DNA of 64,000 nucleotides. Source: Chitinibacter bivalviorum. GTDB lineage: Bacteria; Pseudomonadota; Gammaproteobacteria; Burkholderiales; Chitinibacteraceae. This document shows, one piece after another, positions 27,453 to 35,776 of the stretch (position 1 is the stretch's first letter; the number at the start of each line of letters is the position of its first letter). Below the pieces are notes generated by a model. It was not told where the DNA came from. It did not search any database and worked only from the letters and a program-made list of their open reading frames with translations. Both the position numbers and the translations under genes were made by a program. The stretch lies in assembly GCF_013403565.1 (NCBI RefSeq), contig NZ_CP058627.1:2356001-2420000 (forward strand), in the 5' to 3' direction.

Positions 27453-29081
27453 ATGAAAACGCTCAAGGCCAAAATCAGACTGGTACTGATTCTGCTCACC
27501 TCGCTGGCGGTGCTTACTTTCTGTATCTTCAGCTACTTCGAAACCCGCACCGTCGCGATGAAGGCCATCGACGATCAGTTGATTGCCGCCGCCAATGGCT
27601 ATCGATTTATGATGCCTGACGAGCTACACACTCAGCTTACGCCACGCGAGAGTGCGGATCTCAAACAGATGCGCGCACTGAGCGTGAAACTCACCCGCTT
27701 TGCCGAATCACTCGGCTTACCTTACGTGTACAGCTTTGTCCTCAAAGACAACAAGCCCTACTATGTCGTCTCTTCGCTCTCGCCCGACGAAGAAAAAGAC
27801 CCCAATCTTGAGCAATACCTCAAGCTCTACGAAACGCCCAACGCCGAATTGCTCACCGCCTTGCGTGAAAACAAGCTCACCTGGGCTGAATACACCAGCA
27901 GCTACGGCAGTTTCCGTTCGATTTACTTGCCTTTCCGCACCGCCAACGGCACAACGATTGTCGCAGTGGCCGATGCAGATTTGGGCGTAGTGCAAAATAC
28001 GCTGCGCACCTTGCTACTCAAAGAAGTCGGCGCGGGTCTGGTCTTGATTTTGATAGCCGCCATCGTTTCATTTTGGCTGAGCAATCTAGTGGCCCGCCCA
28101 CTGGAAAACCTGCTCGCCGCGATGCGCCAGCTCAATAGCGGTGAAGCCGACCTTACCACGCGCCTCGACGCCAGCCGCCAAGATGAAACCGGCCAGATCG
28201 CAGGCGCGTTCAACCAGTTTATTGGCGAGCTACATAAACTCATCAGCACCGTGGAAACCGAAACCACACGCCTGAATCAAGGCGTACAAAACATTGAACG
28301 CGTGGTCGAGCAATTGGCCAAAGAATCGCGCTCGCAAGCTGATCTGGTCTCCGAAACCGCCGCCACAATCGAAGAAGTCACCGTCAGCATCTCGCACATT
28401 GCCGATAGCACCAGCCAAGTCGAACGCGCCGTCAGCCAAGCCGACGCCGGCGCACGCAGCAGCGCGCAATCGATGGGCCAGATGAAACAGCAAGCCGCCA
28501 CCATGGGCAGCACGCTGCACGCGCTGGCCGACTCGATCAGCCAGCTCGACACCGAATCCAAACAAATTAATAACATCACCAATGTGATTAAAGATATCGC
28601 CAACCAGACCAATCTGCTGGCGCTCAACGCCGCGATCGAAGCCGCCCGCGCGGGCGAGCAAGGCCGTGGCTTTGCCGTTGTCGCCGACGAAGTACGTAGT
28701 CTGGCCGAGCGCACCGCGCGTGCCACGATCGAAATCGAAACGCTATTGGGCAATATCTGCGAAGAAACCGCCCGCGCCGTCGAGCGCACCACCGCCACGG
28801 CCAGCGGCGCTGAAATCAGCCGCCAGACCGTCGACGACGTCAACACCCGCATCGCCACCATGCAAAACGAAATGCAAGGCGTGCTCATGCAAATCAACGA
28901 AATCTCCGCCGCCACCCGCGAGCAATCGCTCGCCACCGAGCAAATCGCGCAAGTCTCCGAGCGCATCAGCCAACAAGTCAGCACCACCGACCAAGCGCTG
29001 CAGCAAACGCGGCAGACCTTGAATGGCCTCAATCAAATGGCAGGCGCATTACATAGTGTCGTGAAGCGCTTCCGTTTGTAA
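27453..29081 (+). CDS. Methyl-accepting chemotaxis protein
   Basis: 542 residues. A first membrane segment lies near residues 8-28, then a periplasmic sensor domain of about 155 residues that resembles a single Cache/PAS-type pocket. The second membrane segment is near 186-210, followed by HAMP and the signalling coiled coil. The highly conserved hairpin tip, [20 protein letters not shown], then [14 protein letters not shown], contacts CheA and CheW. Methylation-helix Glu/Gln positions flank it. The ligand is unknown. No che genes are in the window. Confidence 0.92.
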   Translation: MKTLKAKIRLVLILLTSLAVLTFCIFSYFETRTVAMKAIDDQLIAAANGYRFMMPDELHTQLTPRESADLKQMRALSVKLTRFAESLGLPYVYSFVLKDNKPYYVVSSLSPDEEKDPNLEQYLKLYETPNAELLTALRENKLTWAEYTSSYGSFRSIYLPFRTANGTTIVAVADADLGVVQNTLRTLLLKEVGAGLVLILIAAIVSFWLSNLVARPLENLLAAMRQLNSGEADLTTRLDASRQDETGQIAGAFNQFIGELHKLISTVETETTRLNQGVQNIERVVEQLAKESRSQADLVSETAATIEEVTVSISHIADSTSQVERAVSQADAGARSSAQSMGQMKQQAATMGSTLHALADSISQLDTESKQINNITNVIKDIANQTNLLALNAAIEAARAGEQGRGFAVVADEVRSLAERTARATIEIETLLGNICEETARAVERTTATASGAEISRQTVDDVNTRIATMQNEMQGVLMQINEISAATREQSLATEQIAQVSERISQQVSTTDQALQQTRQTLNGLNQMAGALHSVVKRFRL

Positions 29082-29104
29082 TTACGGGCTTGAAACTTGA
29101 AGTT

Positions 29105-29132
29105 AAAAAACCGCCTTTGGGGGCGGTTTTTT
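29105..29132 (+). terminator. Terminator after the chemotaxis gene
   Basis: AAAAACCGCC...GGCGGTTTTTT forms a stem with A- and T-runs, 24 bases after the stop. It could work in both directions. Confidence 0.8.
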
Positions 29133-29174
29133 ATTGCCGATATTTGCAGCGTAGAACAGTTAAATAGAAAGATT

Positions 29175-29202
29175 AGCCTGCTAGCGCAGGCGGTGAATCG
29201 GC
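29175..29202 (+). repeat. Left outer direct repeat of the RAYT region
   Basis: AGCCTGCTAGCGCAGGCGGT and eight more bases are repeated in the same orientation at 29935-29962 with 25 of 28 identical. Each copy has an internal palindrome (GCCTGC..GCAGGC). The two copies frame the REP-RAYT unit. Confidence 0.55.
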
Positions 29203-29234
29203 CATTCGCCGGGCAATTCGTTCTAATGAGCGCT

Positions 29235-29265
29235 GTAGGGTGTAATAAGCGAAGCGCATTACACC
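29235..29265 (+). repeat. REP palindrome A
   Basis: A 31-base element beginning GTAGGGTGTAATAAGCG and ending GCGCATTACACC, with a GTAG head and an imperfect hairpin. It is the exact reverse complement of the copy at 29875-29905. It is of the REP type recognised by RAYT transposases. Confidence 0.75.
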
Positions 29266-29276
29266 ATGAAAACACC

Positions 29277-29804
29277 TCAATCCTGATAATCGGGCAACTC
29301 ATCCGAACCCGCCCAATTCAAAGGGTAATCGCCTTGTAGCACCCAGCGATGAAATGTCGAATAGGGCCAGTCCTTCACCTGCGTCACCAAACCATGCTTC
29401 AGTGGATTGATATGAACATAATTGCAATGCGCAGCAAAATCCCATTCATCCCGAATCAAATGCTCCCAGTAGCGACGCTGCCAAATCCCCCGCTCCCCAC
29501 GCTTTAAGCGAATGGCCGATCGAACCTCGTTTTTGGGAATTCGTTTTGAAAAGTCAGATTTGATCAAATGCCAGCGACGGGCAAAATCAGCATCTGCTGC
29601 GGGCAACTCAATCACACAATGCAGATGATCAGGTAAAACCACCCACGCATGAATCAGAAACGGATGCCGCCTTTGAACATGCAGCACCACCTCGCGCAGC
29701 GCATCAACATGCCGCACCAGTAAATCATTACCGGATCGTTGCAATAGATTGACCGTAAAGAAATACGTGCCGCCAGGGCACCAGATGCGATGATAATTAG
29801 CCAT
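29277..29804 (-). CDS. REP-associated tyrosine transposase (RAYT)
   Basis: A 175-residue IS200-like Y1 transposase. The HUH motif is in VLPDHLHCVIELP (His-x-His) and the catalytic Tyr is likely in HCNYVHINPLKHGLV. WCPGGTYFFTVNLLQR near the N terminus and GIWQRRYWEHLIRD are RAYT signatures. RAYTs move or maintain REP sequences and occur once per genome rather than as ordinary insertion sequences. REP copies lie on both sides, in inverted orientation. The ATG at 29804 is chosen because it begins the family sequence (MANYHRIW). Confidence 0.92.
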   Translation of the reverse strand: MANYHRIWCPGGTYFFTVNLLQRSGNDLLVRHVDALREVVLHVQRRHPFLIHAWVVLPDHLHCVIELPAADADFARRWHLIKSDFSKRIPKNEVRSAIRLKRGERGIWQRRYWEHLIRDEWDFAAHCNYVHINPLKHGLVTQVKDWPYSTFHRWVLQGDYPLNWAGSDELPDYQD

Positions 29805-29813
29805 ACACCCATT

Positions 29814-29843
29814 GTAGGGTGCAAAAGCGATGCGCATTGCACC
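29814..29843 (+). repeat. REP palindrome B (variant)
   Basis: A 30-base relative of REP A, starting GTAGGGTGCAAAAGCG and ending GCGCATTGCACC. The compensating G/C change (TGTAA/TTACA to TGCAA/TTGCA) keeps the hairpin. Confidence 0.65.
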
Positions 29844-29874
29844 TTTAGACGCGCATCTTCGTGCCAAACAAACC

Positions 29875-29905
29875 GGTGTAATGCGCTTCGCTTATTACAC
29901 CCTAC
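29875..29905 (-). repeat. REP palindrome C
   Basis: Identical to REP A (31 of 31) in reverse orientation. It lies upstream of the RAYT gene, so A and C bracket the gene as a REP doublet. Confidence 0.75.
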
Positions 29906-29934
29906 GGCCGCAATTAATTGATTCACGATTGCCT

Positions 29935-29962
29935 AGCCTGCTGGCGCAGGCGGTAAACCGGC
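29935..29962 (+). repeat. Right outer direct repeat of the RAYT region
   Basis: Matches 29175-29202 at 25 of 28 positions in the same orientation. Confidence 0.55.
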
Positions 29963-30044
29963 GGCTTCGACCGCCTAACGAGCAAAGCAGGTTTTTATGC
30001 GGCTACGCCGCGAGATTTTGGTGCGCGTTCCGCCGCGCAGACAG

Positions 30045-30607
30045 GTTGGGGGCTTTGCTTCTCCAAAGCCCCCAACACCCCAAAGGAGCCCCCCGCCTGC
30101 GGCCCTCCGGGCTTCCCTCAGTCGGTCGCGAGCCAAACGATAAAACAGTTTGTCTCACTCCACTCCCTCGGCGATGGGCGACAGGGGATTAAAAACCCCA
30201 GCCCATAGAGCTCATACAAAATTACCATGGGTATATCGATAAAAACCAATAGGCTAAATACCTTTAGAGCAACACCACAGCAGGTATATTCCACAATCGT
30301 CGGTCTGCGCAGTTTTCCCTGTCATCAAGCCGAGCGAGGAACAAGCGGCAAGGGAATTCGGCGGGCTCTGTTTTGTTAAAGCCCGCCGCCTTGCCGATTG
30401 TCCGCAGCGAGGGCATTTTGCGTAGCAAAACTTGATGAGGGGTCGCCTTTCTTTGCTGACTTTCTTTGGCGAAGCAAAGAAAGTCAGTGCCGCGGCGCAC
30501 AGCCGCCAATGCCCGTTGATTGAATATTGCAGGCAAAATAGTGATTTCCTGATTTATCGTATCAAAGTCCGAATGATCCCCATGGTATCCCCCAGCTTTG
30601 CTGGGGG
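30045..30607. repeat. Hairpin-rich non-coding stretch
   Basis: The gap 29906-30679 has no convincing gene but at least four strong perfect hairpins. GTTGGGGGCTTTG at 30045-30057 pairs with 30064-30076. CGGCGGGCT at 30359 pairs with 30380-30388. CTGACTTTCTTTG at 30456-30468 pairs with 30475-30487. CCCCCAGCTTTGCTGGGGG lies at 30589-30607. A 115-codon minus-strand frame crosses 30264-30611, but it lacks a ribosome site and its Cys/Arg-rich text comes from the repeat. I recall similar texts in other proteobacteria annotated as spurious proteins. Confidence 0.45.
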
Positions 30608-30679
30608 TCATTTAACTACTTTTTTCGAATGAGCCTTTATTGTCATGCAAATTTCATTACGGCAGAAGTGAGATGCCTT

Positions 30680-31459
30680 TCAGGAAATCAACATATTCGC
30701 CGAACTATCCAACCTGCTTTTCACCTTTTCCCAATTCGGCATCACCTGCCCAATTAGTCGGTAAAACCGCTCGCTGTGGTTGTGTTCAGCTAGGTGGCAT
30801 AGCTCGTGCAAGATCACATAATCGATACAATCTCTTGGTGCTTTGACTAAGTGAGGGTTGAGCGTCAGACGTCCTGCTGGTGAACAGCTTCCCCATTGGG
30901 TTTGCATGGTTAGAACCCGTAGTGGTGGCTTTTCACTAACCCATAGGGCTTGCTCCAGCATTGCTTCTAATCGACGGACAAAGACTTCTTTCGCTCGCGC
31001 TTTGTACCAGTCGGCAAGCAGTGCGCTGATTTTCTCTGCTGACTTTTCCCGTACCGTTACTTCGATCTTTCCTCGTAATAGTTTTACGGATGGCTTCTCA
31101 GTGAGGTTTTCGATGACTTTCAGGACGTACTGTTTGCCAAGGTAGTAGTGGCTTTCGCCGCTGATGTATTGCCGTGGGCGTACGTGTTCTAGGCGGGATC
31201 GGAACTCGCGTAGTTGCTGATAAATCCAGCGCGCACGCTGTTTGGCAGCAGCAATCACTTGCTCATCACTGGCCGTTTCAGGTGCGCTGATTTGCACACG
31301 GCAATCTGGCAATACTTTGATCAGGATTTTGCCATTGCCTTCTGTGCGCGGTAGCCGCTCAAAACTAATCTGCTCGTCGGAATAGTTGAACGACAGCGTA
31401 GTTTTGCTCGGCTTTTGCTTCGGTTTGATTGCGACGTTCAACTTACACCCCAGCCGCAT
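30680..31459 (-). CDS. YgjP-type (DUF45) zinc metallopeptidase
   Basis: 259 residues with the zinc motif HELCHLAEHNHSERF (HExxH plus a downstream His) and the preceding QTQWGSCSPAGRLTLNPHL strand, both typical of the YgjP/M48-like family. The start overlaps the hsdR stop by 17 bases, so the gene is translationally coupled to hsdR and is the last gene of the restriction operon. Members of this family are often found with type I restriction genes. A protease role in keeping HsdR in check is possible but not shown. Confidence 0.85.
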   Translation of the reverse strand: MRLGCKLNVAIKPKQKPSKTTLSFNYSDEQISFERLPRTEGNGKILIKVLPDCRVQISAPETASDEQVIAAAKQRARWIYQQLREFRSRLEHVRPRQYISGESHYYLGKQYVLKVIENLTEKPSVKLLRGKIEVTVREKSAEKISALLADWYKARAKEVFVRRLEAMLEQALWVSEKPPLRVLTMQTQWGSCSPAGRLTLNPHLVKAPRDCIDYVILHELCHLAEHNHSERFYRLIGQVMPNWEKVKSRLDSSANMLIS

Positions 31460-34400
31460 TCAAACCAACGCGGGTAATTTGCACCACCCATTCCACCATT
31501 GCCTTGGCCTGATCCATGCCTGCACCAATGGCTTTGCACTCTTTGAATAAGAGCGGTAGCAATTGCTTGCGGATGTTGGCTTCGATGTTTTGCGGATTGA
31601 TAGAATGCTCGCCCACAACTTGCTCAACCAGCTGGTCGATATCAAAAGCCAGTGCCACCCATTTATCGAGTACCTGTGGATCGCTGATAGCGAATACCTC
31701 GGGCAGCGATTTTTTAAAGATGCCGAAATAAGCCTGCGCATGGCGATTGCCTTTGAAAGCATCTGGCAATTCATCCAGCTGGCGACTTTGCACTTTTTCT
31801 TCAAATTCGTGGAACAGCAGGTATTGTTTGAGCGGGTGATCGAATAGCTTTTCAGCCTCGGCAATCGCATCGCGCAGCAGCTTGGAAAAGGCCTCCTGCG
31901 CGTAGGGATCATCACGCAATTCCTGCTCAATCATCTTGGCCACACGGGTTTTGATGATGTCGGTTTCATTGCGGGTTTTTTCTTCTGACCAGTCTTCCGG
32001 CTTGGGCTTGCTGCCCATTTTGCCAACTTCATAGGTGCCACCCGGCTCACGCACTTCAACGCCGACAACGTGCTTATCAAGCAGTTTTTTCACCTGCGCG
32101 GCATAGTCGTCGTAGTTGATGGTTTCGCCCGAATCCTGCTTTACCAATTGGCGCAAGCTAGAGAACTGCTTCACCGTTTCTTTGTAATGCTGGCGGTCGG
32201 CATCGCTAAAGCTGGTGTCCTCGAAGAAGGTGGCCGATTGAAGCGCCACTTTCAGGCAGCTAGAAAACTCGCTCAAGGCCTCGTAAAAGTCATCGCGCAC
32301 TTTCTGGTTTACATCGACCAGCTCGCCGTTGCGCTCTTCGGTTTTCGGGATCAACACCTGGCGCAGTTGTTCGATGTCGTTCTTGTTTTTAACGCCATCA
32401 AAAATTGCCCACAACTGTTTGTATAAGCGCGGCAGGCGTTTGTATTCGGTGCTCATCGGGTTGTAGAGGCCCGCAATATCGTTGATGTCGTAGCCACCTT
32501 GAGTGCGCGAGGCTAGGTCCTGATACTTGGCAATGGTGGTATCTAGCTCCGCCAGAATGCCGCGATAGTCGATCAGCAGGCCGAACTTTTTCAGCGGGTG
32601 CAGTCGGTTCACGCGGGCAATGGCCTGAATCAGGTTGTGCTCTTTCAGCGGCTTATCGATATACAGGACGGTGTTTTTTGGTTCATCAAAGCCGGTAAGC
32701 AGCTTATCCACCACAATCAACAGCTTCAGCGATTCATCTTTATCGAAACGCTCGATCACTTGTTTGGTGTAGGCCTGCTCGTCTTGTGAGCCAACATTGT
32801 CTTTCCACCATTGTGTCACTTCGGGGATGGAGGCCTCATCCACTTCCGAATTACCCTCGCGGGTATCCGGTGCGCTGATCACCACGGCGGATTCAAATAG
32901 CCCAACCTCATCGAGGTATTTCTTGTATTTGATGGCCGATGCTTTGCTATCGCAAGCCAACTGGCCTTTCAGGCCTGCGGTGATGTTTTTATCAAAATGC
33001 TCGGCAATATCGCGGGCAATCAGCTGGATACGATCTTCAGCGCGATACAGCTCGCCACGCTTGCCGTATTTGCGCTTCAGGTCGGCTTTCTGCTCGTCGG
33101 TCAGGCTGGTGGTAATGCGCGTGAAGCCTGCATCAATCGCTCGGTCATTGATATCCAGATCGGGGATGCGCTCTTCGTACAGCAGCGGGGTAACTGCTTC
33201 ATCTTCCACCGCCCGCTGCATGGTGTAGGCATGCACAATCGGGCCGAATTTGCTGGTGGTTTTGTCGTCTTTCAGCAGCGGCGTGCCGGTAAAGGCCACG
33301 AAGGCGGCATTGGGCATAGCCTGCTTCATGCGGATATTGCTCTCGCCACCCTGACTACGGTGGCCTTCATCAATCAGCACGATGATGTCGGGGCTGGTGT
33401 TCACGCATTCTGGCAGCTTGGTCGCGGTATTGAATTTGTGAATCAGTGAGAAAATAATCCGCTCGGTGCCGGTGCTAATCTGCTCCGCCAAGCGCTTGCC
33501 CGAGGTGGCCAGCGCGGCCTCTTTGTCTTTTTTGCCTGCTAATTCGCCACCAGAAGCAAAGGTTTTGGAGAGCTGGCTTTCCAAGTCAACGCGGTCAGTC
33601 ACCACTACTATGCGACATTGCTTCAACGAAGCATGCAAGATCAGCGCCTTGCTCAGAAACACCATCGTGAACGATTTACCCGAGCCGGTGGTATGCCAGA
33701 TCACGCCGCCTTCGCGGCCACCATCGGCACGGCGGGTATTGATACGGGCGATCAGCCGCTTAATGCCAAACACCTGCTGATAGCGGGCGACGATCTTGCC
33801 GACCTTTTTATCGTACAGAGTGAAATACCGCACAATCTCCATCAGGCGGGCAGGCTTGAGCAAGCTAATCAGCAATTTATCCTGCCCAGTCACCGCCAGC
33901 TCACCACCGGCGAGCAGAGATTGAAACCAAGCCAAATCCTTGGTTGGGCGATGATTAAATAGCGTATCTGTCTGTAGCTGGCTCAGCGTCTTATTCTTGA
34001 TCGCATACATCTCAGCATCAGAGATATCCTCTTCGCGCCAGGCAGCGAAAAACTTCTCCGGCGTGCCGCAAGTACCATAGCGGCCATCAGTGCCGTTGAT
34101 AGATAAAATCAGCTGCGCATAGGCAAACAGGCGCGGGATTTCATCGTGGCGCTGATTACGTAGCGATTGCGAAATGCCCTCGGCAATGGTCGGGCCTTTT
34201 TTGGCATTACCATCGGGGCGCTTGGCCTCGATCACTACCAGCGGAATGCCATTCACAAAGCACACGATATCAGGGCGACGGCTATCAATGCCGCCCGTGC
34301 GCGTTACGCTGTATTCCTCGGTAAACAGGAAGCTGTTGTTCTCTGGCGTTTCCCAGTCGATCAGCGCAATAGTCGGGTTGGCTTTCTTGCCATCCACAAA

Positions 34401-34733
34401 CTCGGTCACCGAAATGCCATACAGCATGTGGTTGTAGAGTTTTTCATTCGCTAGTGCCAGACCTTCATTCAGCGCCGGGCTACACACCTCGGCAATCAGC
34501 TTATCCACCGCTTTATCCGACAAAGCCTGCTCACGCCCCTCAAAGCGAAAACGCCGAGTTTGCAAAACCTGCCGCAGCTCATCGCGCAACACCACCTCAT
34601 CCTGCTTGCCACCGCGTTTGGCCAAGGCCAGCTCGGGTGGCAGGAAAGTCCAGCCGAGGTTGGTCAGCAGCGTCAGCGCGGGGATTTTGGCGCTGTATTC
34701 TTCTTGGAATTTGGGCGTGAACGCTTGATTCAT
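31443..34733 (-). CDS. hsdR: Type I restriction enzyme, R subunit
   Basis: HsdR cuts DNA after ATP-driven translocation by the R2M2S complex. In this 1096-residue protein the PD-(D/E)xK nuclease motif is RRPDIVCFVNGIPLVVIEAK (Asp155, Glu169, Lys171). Walker A is TTGSGKS at 348-354, followed by the DEAH-like LIDEGH and motif III AFTGTP, and RecA2 features such as LLTGFDEP and QAIARVNR. The C-terminal helical part contacts HsdM. The ATG at 34731-34733 overlaps the rhuM stop (TGATG) and has AAGGA upstream. An ATG one codon earlier is also possible. Confidence 0.95.
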   Translation of the reverse strand: MNQAFTPKFQEEYSAKIPALTLLTNLGWTFLPPELALAKRGGKQDEVVLRDELRQVLQTRRFRFEGREQALSDKAVDKLIAEVCSPALNEGLALANEKLYNHMLYGISVTEFVDGKKANPTIALIDWETPENNSFLFTEEYSVTRTGGIDSRRPDIVCFVNGIPLVVIEAKRPDGNAKKGPTIAEGISQSLRNQRHDEIPRLFAYAQLILSINGTDGRYGTCGTPEKFFAAWREEDISDAEMYAIKNKTLSQLQTDTLFNHRPTKDLAWFQSLLAGGELAVTGQDKLLISLLKPARLMEIVRYFTLYDKKVGKIVARYQQVFGIKRLIARINTRRADGGREGGVIWHTTGSGKSFTMVFLSKALILHASLKQCRIVVVTDRVDLESQLSKTFASGGELAGKKDKEAALATSGKRLAEQISTGTERIIFSLIHKFNTATKLPECVNTSPDIIVLIDEGHRSQGGESNIRMKQAMPNAAFVAFTGTPLLKDDKTTSKFGPIVHAYTMQRAVEDEAVTPLLYEERIPDLDINDRAIDAGFTRITTSLTDEQKADLKRKYGKRGELYRAEDRIQLIARDIAEHFDKNITAGLKGQLACDSKASAIKYKKYLDEVGLFESAVVISAPDTREGNSEVDEASIPEVTQWWKDNVGSQDEQAYTKQVIERFDKDESLKLLIVVDKLLTGFDEPKNTVLYIDKPLKEHNLIQAIARVNRLHPLKKFGLLIDYRGILAELDTTIAKYQDLASRTQGGYDINDIAGLYNPMSTEYKRLPRLYKQLWAIFDGVKNKNDIEQLRQVLIPKTEERNGELVDVNQKVRDDFYEALSEFSSCLKVALQSATFFEDTSFSDADRQHYKETVKQFSSLRQLVKQDSGETINYDDYAAQVKKLLDKHVVGVEVREPGGTYEVGKMGSKPKPEDWSEEKTRNETDIIKTRVAKMIEQELRDDPYAQEAFSKLLRDAIAEAEKLFDHPLKQYLLFHEFEEKVQSRQLDELPDAFKGNRHAQAYFGIFKKSLPEVFAISDPQVLDKWVALAFDIDQLVEQVVGEHSINPQNIEANIRKQLLPLLFKECKAIGAGMDQAKAMVEWVVQITRVGLNAAGV

Positions 34734-35776
34734 CATTGATCCTTGTTGCGCGGCGAGGCATTCCATGCCAAAAGTGCCGCGATGTCTTGTTCACCCTCTG
34801 CCTCTTTCAGCCTGCGTTGCTGTTCTGCAAATTGTGCGTATTCGGCCAAGGCCTTTTCATCGGCTTGCTGCTTGCTAATTTTGCCCGCACCTTGCAATAC
34901 ATCGCGGTCGTTAAATTGTAAAAACTGATCCAGCTTGTCCTGCCAATCGCGTAGAAACACCTGCTGGCGTCGCTTGGCCTGGTCTTCGGCAAAATCCAGC
35001 CACATTGAAACTACGCGGTTCAGCTCGTCGATTTCCTGCTGATTCAGATAGTTTTTGGCAACAGTCACATCACCTTTGCGGACTTCTTCACCCTTAAAGC
35101 TGGTCAGCCCCATGTGTGGCAAGCGGGCATCTACGCGATGGTGAATCAGCTCGGCTGCAGTCTGGCCCGTGCAGGCAAAATGCAGCTTATTCTGGATGAT
35201 CTGGAAAAACTGCGTGGTTTCTTTCAGGGATGGCTGGTAATCGGCAGCTAGCGCAAAAATCTCGCGCACCCGCAGGTACATCCGCCGCTCGCTGGCGCGA
35301 ATGTCGCGGATGCGTTCCAGCATCTCGCCAAAATAATCAGGTACGACGGACGGGCCAACGGGCGGGTTTTTCAGCCGCTCGTCATCCATCACAAAGCCCT
35401 TGATCAGATATTCCTGCAGCGTCTGCGTCGCCCATTGGCGGAATTGTGTGCCACGGCTTGAGCGAACGCGGTAGCCAACAGCCAGCACCAACGGCAAGCT
35501 GAAGTATTGCACCTGATAGTTTTTGCCATCTGCGGCAGTTGTTCGGTAAAACCGAACAACTGAATCTTCGCTTAGCTCACCCTCTTCAAATACATTCTTG
35601 ATATGCCCGCTGATGGTGGCCTTGGCCTTGCCGTATAGATCGCAAATCATCGCTTGCGAGAGCCACAACGTCTCGTTTTCGAAGCGGCACTCGATACGTA
35701 CCTTGCCGTCTGGGCTGGTAAACATTACGAATTCACCTGCTGGGATCGGCATACTCTCGGCACTCGAAGTACTCAT
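34733..35776 (-). CDS. rhuM: RhuM family protein
   Basis: 347 residues of the RhuM family, first named for a Salmonella pathogenicity-island gene. The N-terminal part FENETLWLSQAMICDLYGKAKATISGHI looks like a winged-helix DNA-binding module. The middle has FRQWATQTLQEYLIKGFVMDDERL, and then a Fic/DOC-like helical part. Function unknown; RhuM genes are often inside type I restriction operons. It overlaps the SIR2-like gene by four bases (ATGA) and hsdR by one. Confidence 0.9.
   Translation of the reverse strand: MSTSSAESMPIPAGEFVMFTSPDGKVRIECRFENETLWLSQAMICDLYGKAKATISGHIKNVFEEGELSEDSVVRFYRTTAADGKNYQVQYFSLPLVLAVGYRVRSSRGTQFRQWATQTLQEYLIKGFVMDDERLKNPPVGPSVVPDYFGEMLERIRDIRASERRMYLRVREIFALAADYQPSLKETTQFFQIIQNKLHFACTGQTAAELIHHRVDARLPHMGLTSFKGEEVRKGDVTVAKNYLNQQEIDELNRVVSMWLDFAEDQAKRRQQVFLRDWQDKLDQFLQFNDRDVLQGAGKISKQQADEKALAEYAQFAEQQRRLKEAEGEQDIAALLAWNASPRNKDQ

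Noticed and set aside
28277..29032. A 251-codon minus-strand frame opposite the chemotaxis gene
   Set aside because: Antisense shadow of the signalling coiled coil; Ser/Ala-rich with no features.
30264..30611. A 115-codon minus-strand frame
   Set aside because: It lies in the hairpin-rich repeat, has no ribosome-binding site, and its text follows the repeats; I treat it as spurious.
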